Source: Lachnospiraceae bacterium
GTDB taxonomy: Bacteria > Bacillota > Clostridia > Lachnospirales > Lachnospiraceae
Direction of reading: 5' to 3'
Assembly (NCBI GenBank): GCA_017557525.1
Contig: JAFYYN010000062.1
Coordinates: 110,980 to 174,979 of the forward strand
Length of the DNA stretch: 64,000 bases
This document shows positions 62,301-64,000 of this stretch, in pieces. The position numbers were made by a program, and so were the translations under genes. A model generated the notes under the pieces. The model worked only from the letters and a program-made list of their open reading frames with translations. It was not told where the DNA came from and did not search any database. Every line of letters begins with the position of its first letter. Position 1 is the first letter of the stretch.

Positions 62301-63683
62301 TTATCTTTGTAAATAATCATATAAATAATACAATAACCTGTCAAATTTAAACTGATTATATTCGGTTTTTAGCTTCGATCTCGTAGATTTGCTAAAACCA
62401 AGGTAATCGTTTCCGTATCCTATCTCTATGGTCGAGGTTGCAAACTTCTTATTTGTTTCATTGATTACCTTCTTATCTGTTTTATCGAGATTTGGTATCA
62501 TGATCAAAGGATATTCGTTTTTGCCGTCAGTATATACATAAAAACCATACCCGGGGCTGTATTTAGCACCTGTAGCAATGGATACGGCGAAATCTGTAAG
62601 CGTACTGCCGGTACCGTTTAAGCCATATTCATCTACCTCGCTGTACCAAATGTATTTGTTTATGCGCCTTGAGCTTGGATTCATCCTGCTAAAAAGGTAC
62701 TTAGCCATATCCTTGCAGCGTTTAAACTGAGCTGTTGACTGCCATGGCTTTCCGGCGTAGGCTATACGTCCCTGCTGATGATAGTCTAGCAAAACTTGTG
62801 CTTTCTCGATTTTCACATAATGATACAAAAACTTCATCATAGCCTTTGTCTCATTGCATGATCCGGCATAATCACCGGGGTAATACATCTTCTTTGAACT
62901 ATCAGAAATATAATCGGATCGTTCATTTCCATCTTTTATCTGAGACCAGGCAAGTCCAGGAAAATTTCTGTTAAGATCTGTACCGTTGGATGTAGCCTTC
63001 CAAAGCTTTCCGTTGCTGTACTTATAATGTGAGGTATCGAATGCCACACCTTCACGGCCATCCGGATTAACACAGGGTACTACGGCAAATTTGACATTTT
63101 CGAGTATTTTCCTAGCTTCATCAGTATCGGACTGCAAGAGATCTGATATCTCTTTAAGTATATAAATGCTGCCGGCTGTCTCTCTCGCATGGATATTTCC
63201 GGTAAGTATAACAACCTCTTTCTTTTTATCGGAAGGGATATCGATCTCTAAAGCATACATCCTCCTGCCGGAAGTAGTTTCACCTATATCAAAAAGATAT
63301 ACTCCCTCTATACAGGAAAGCTTTTCCATATAGTAGACCATCCTGTCATATGTATATGCCTTACTTACATCAAGCTCAAACTTAGTGAGGTTTTTGCCCC
63401 ATTTATCATATTGGGTACAATCAACCCATTTAGCATTCATAGCCTCTTTATACTCATTTACCGGCATGCCCATGGGACCTGTAAAACTGCCATAGTCCTT
63501 GATCAGATCTTCGATTTCTTTCCTGGTATAACTTTTTGAAGTCAGACCGGTAACCGAATCTGAAAAATAATCAAAGGTATTAGCATATTCAACAGTTGGA
63601 GCGGTTTTGTTTTCGGAAGCACTTACATTTTGAGAACTCGAAATTAACATAAATATTATCAAGAATACAAAAACTCTTTTCAT
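62301..63683 (-). CDS. Exported M14 family zinc carboxypeptidase
   Basis: About 460 residues. The signal peptide (MKRVFVFLIIFMLISS) supports the ATG at 63683, as does the predicted transcription start near 63790. The catalytic domain shows GNIHARETA (zinc ligands His and Glu), NPDGREGV, DLNRNFPG, the third ligand His in LLDYHQQG and the catalytic Glu in TIEIGYG. This is a complete M14 set. Secreted M14 enzymes of Gram-positive bacteria trim peptides or peptidoglycan stems; the substrate is not known here. Its promoter is in composite element 5. Confidence 0.9.
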   Translation of the reverse strand: MKRVFVFLIIFMLISSSQNVSASENKTAPTVEYANTFDYFSDSVTGLTSKSYTRKEIEDLIKDYGSFTGPMGMPVNEYKEAMNAKWVDCTQYDKWGKNLTKFELDVSKAYTYDRMVYYMEKLSCIEGVYLFDIGETTSGRRMYALEIDIPSDKKKEVVILTGNIHARETAGSIYILKEISDLLQSDTDEARKILENVKFAVVPCVNPDGREGVAFDTSHYKYSNGKLWKATSNGTDLNRNFPGLAWSQIKDGNERSDYISDSSKKMYYPGDYAGSCNETKAMMKFLYHYVKIEKAQVLLDYHQQGRIAYAGKPWQSTAQFKRCKDMAKYLFSRMNPSSRRINKYIWYSEVDEYGLNGTGSTLTDFAVSIATGAKYSPGYGFYVYTDGKNEYPLIMIPNLDKTDKKVINETNKKFATSTIEIGYGNDYLGFSKSTRSKLKTEYNQFKFDRLLYYLYDYLQR

Positions 63684-63796
63684 ATTTTCTAGCTTTCTCA
63701 CTTTTGACTCATCACCCTGCATATTTGCTGGTATCGTCCAATCCATCGCTAAAACGAGACATGCAATAGTTACTACTTTAAGCATGCCATACATTT

Positions 63797-63835
63797 ATTA
63801 TAGCAAAAAAACCGGTCTGTGACAACCGGTTTTTT
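63797..63835 (-). promoter_or_regulatory. Composite terminator-promoter element 5
   Basis: Stem AAAAACCGGT/ACCGGTTTTT (63807-63816 with 63825-63834), 8-nt loop CTGTGACA. TTGTCA (63825-63820), 17-nt spacer and TATAAT (63802-63797) form the promoter of the M14 gene. The gene it would terminate lies beyond the window. Confidence 0.82.
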
Positions 63836-63855
63836 AACACAACAGCATGGATTAG

Positions 63856-63891
63856 GCCACTTTAGCACTTTAGTGCATCAGAGGGGTCAGA
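63856..63891. repeat. GGGGTC-type dispersed repeat fragment
   Basis: CCACTTTAGCAC, the palindrome GCACTTTAGTGC and GGGGTCAGACCCC lie close together. A related inverted fragment (GACCCCTTTAGTGTGCTAAAGTGG) lies at 18551-18574. The rest of 63892-64000 is AT-rich with no gene seen. Confidence 0.45.
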
Positions 63892-64000
63892 CCCCAATGT
63901 GGTATAAATAACGTCAAATTAAGACGATAAAGAAATAAAAGCTTATATATTTTCGATTTGATTATATCAATTTTTCTAGAAAAACACAAGACAAAAAGAC

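Noticed and set aside
63684-63794. Upstream in-frame start for the M14 carboxypeptidase at 63794
   Set aside because: It lies at or before the predicted transcription start, and the signal peptide begins only at 63683.

Overview
This 64 kb window looks like chromosome of a low-to-moderate GC anaerobic Firmicute, most likely a Lachnospiraceae member (Butyrivibrio/Roseburia-like). The evidence is bifunctional AdhE, a DUF5685/J-domain pair, HisKA_3-type kinases with NarL-type regulators, AzlCD, secreted proteins with Big_2-type domains, strong GGAGG ribosome-binding sites and TTGACA/TATAAT promoters. The genus is an inference. I saw no rRNA, tRNA, prophage, IS element or CRISPR array. Most genes are on the minus strand.

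Layout. 0-7.6 kb: an EF-G-like GTPase, an ApbE-type flavin transferase lipoprotein, a J-domain protein with an Asn/Ser/Tyr-rich middle paired with a DUF5685 protein, and two family 2 glycosyltransferases. 7.6-20.9 kb: a housekeeping block (coiled-coil protein, coaD, rsmD, recG, maf, an AlaX-type editing protein). Between recG and rsmD sit two large DUF2298-like membrane proteins and a GAF-GGDEF-EAL protein. 21-33.6 kb: acyl-CoA synthetase, a zinc-ribbon/Gln-rich membrane protein, a PAS-PAS chemoreceptor, a GH13 amylase, a phosphotransferase translationally coupled to adhE, a secreted serpin and a lipoprotein. 33.7-38.1 kb: a signalling operon with a seven-helix kinase-like protein lacking its phosphoacceptor His, a PAS histidine kinase, a LuxR-type regulator and a receiver-only protein. 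38.2-45.8 kb: EEP-family phosphatase, HAD hydrolase, AzlCD, MATE exporter, and a MacB/FtsX-type ABC exporter behind a yybP-ykoY-like riboswitch with its own promoter and terminator. 46.5-63.7 kb: surface and secreted proteins (FecR-LRR protein, Big_2/solute-binding fusion, LRR protein, HEXXH lipoprotein with a beta-trefoil, metallophosphoesterase, M14 carboxypeptidase), with a membrane GGDEF protein, PutP, a dCACHE chemoreceptor, an XRE regulator and CysK.

The most striking structure is a family of five near-identical elements between 42.7 and 63.8 kb. Each is a 10-bp-stem, 8-nt-loop terminator hairpin whose loop side carries the -35 box, whose T-tract forms part of an exact 17-nt spacer, and whose flank carries the -10 box of the next minus-strand gene. 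Stem base pairs co-vary between copies. Each element therefore appears to end one transcript and start the next, or to be an operator-bearing promoter shared by MATE, putP, the XRE regulator, the solute-binding protein and the carboxypeptidase. Other notable structure: a 132-nt GC-rich nested inverted repeat upstream of recG, several families of dispersed palindromic repeats, and the riboswitch in front of an ABC exporter.
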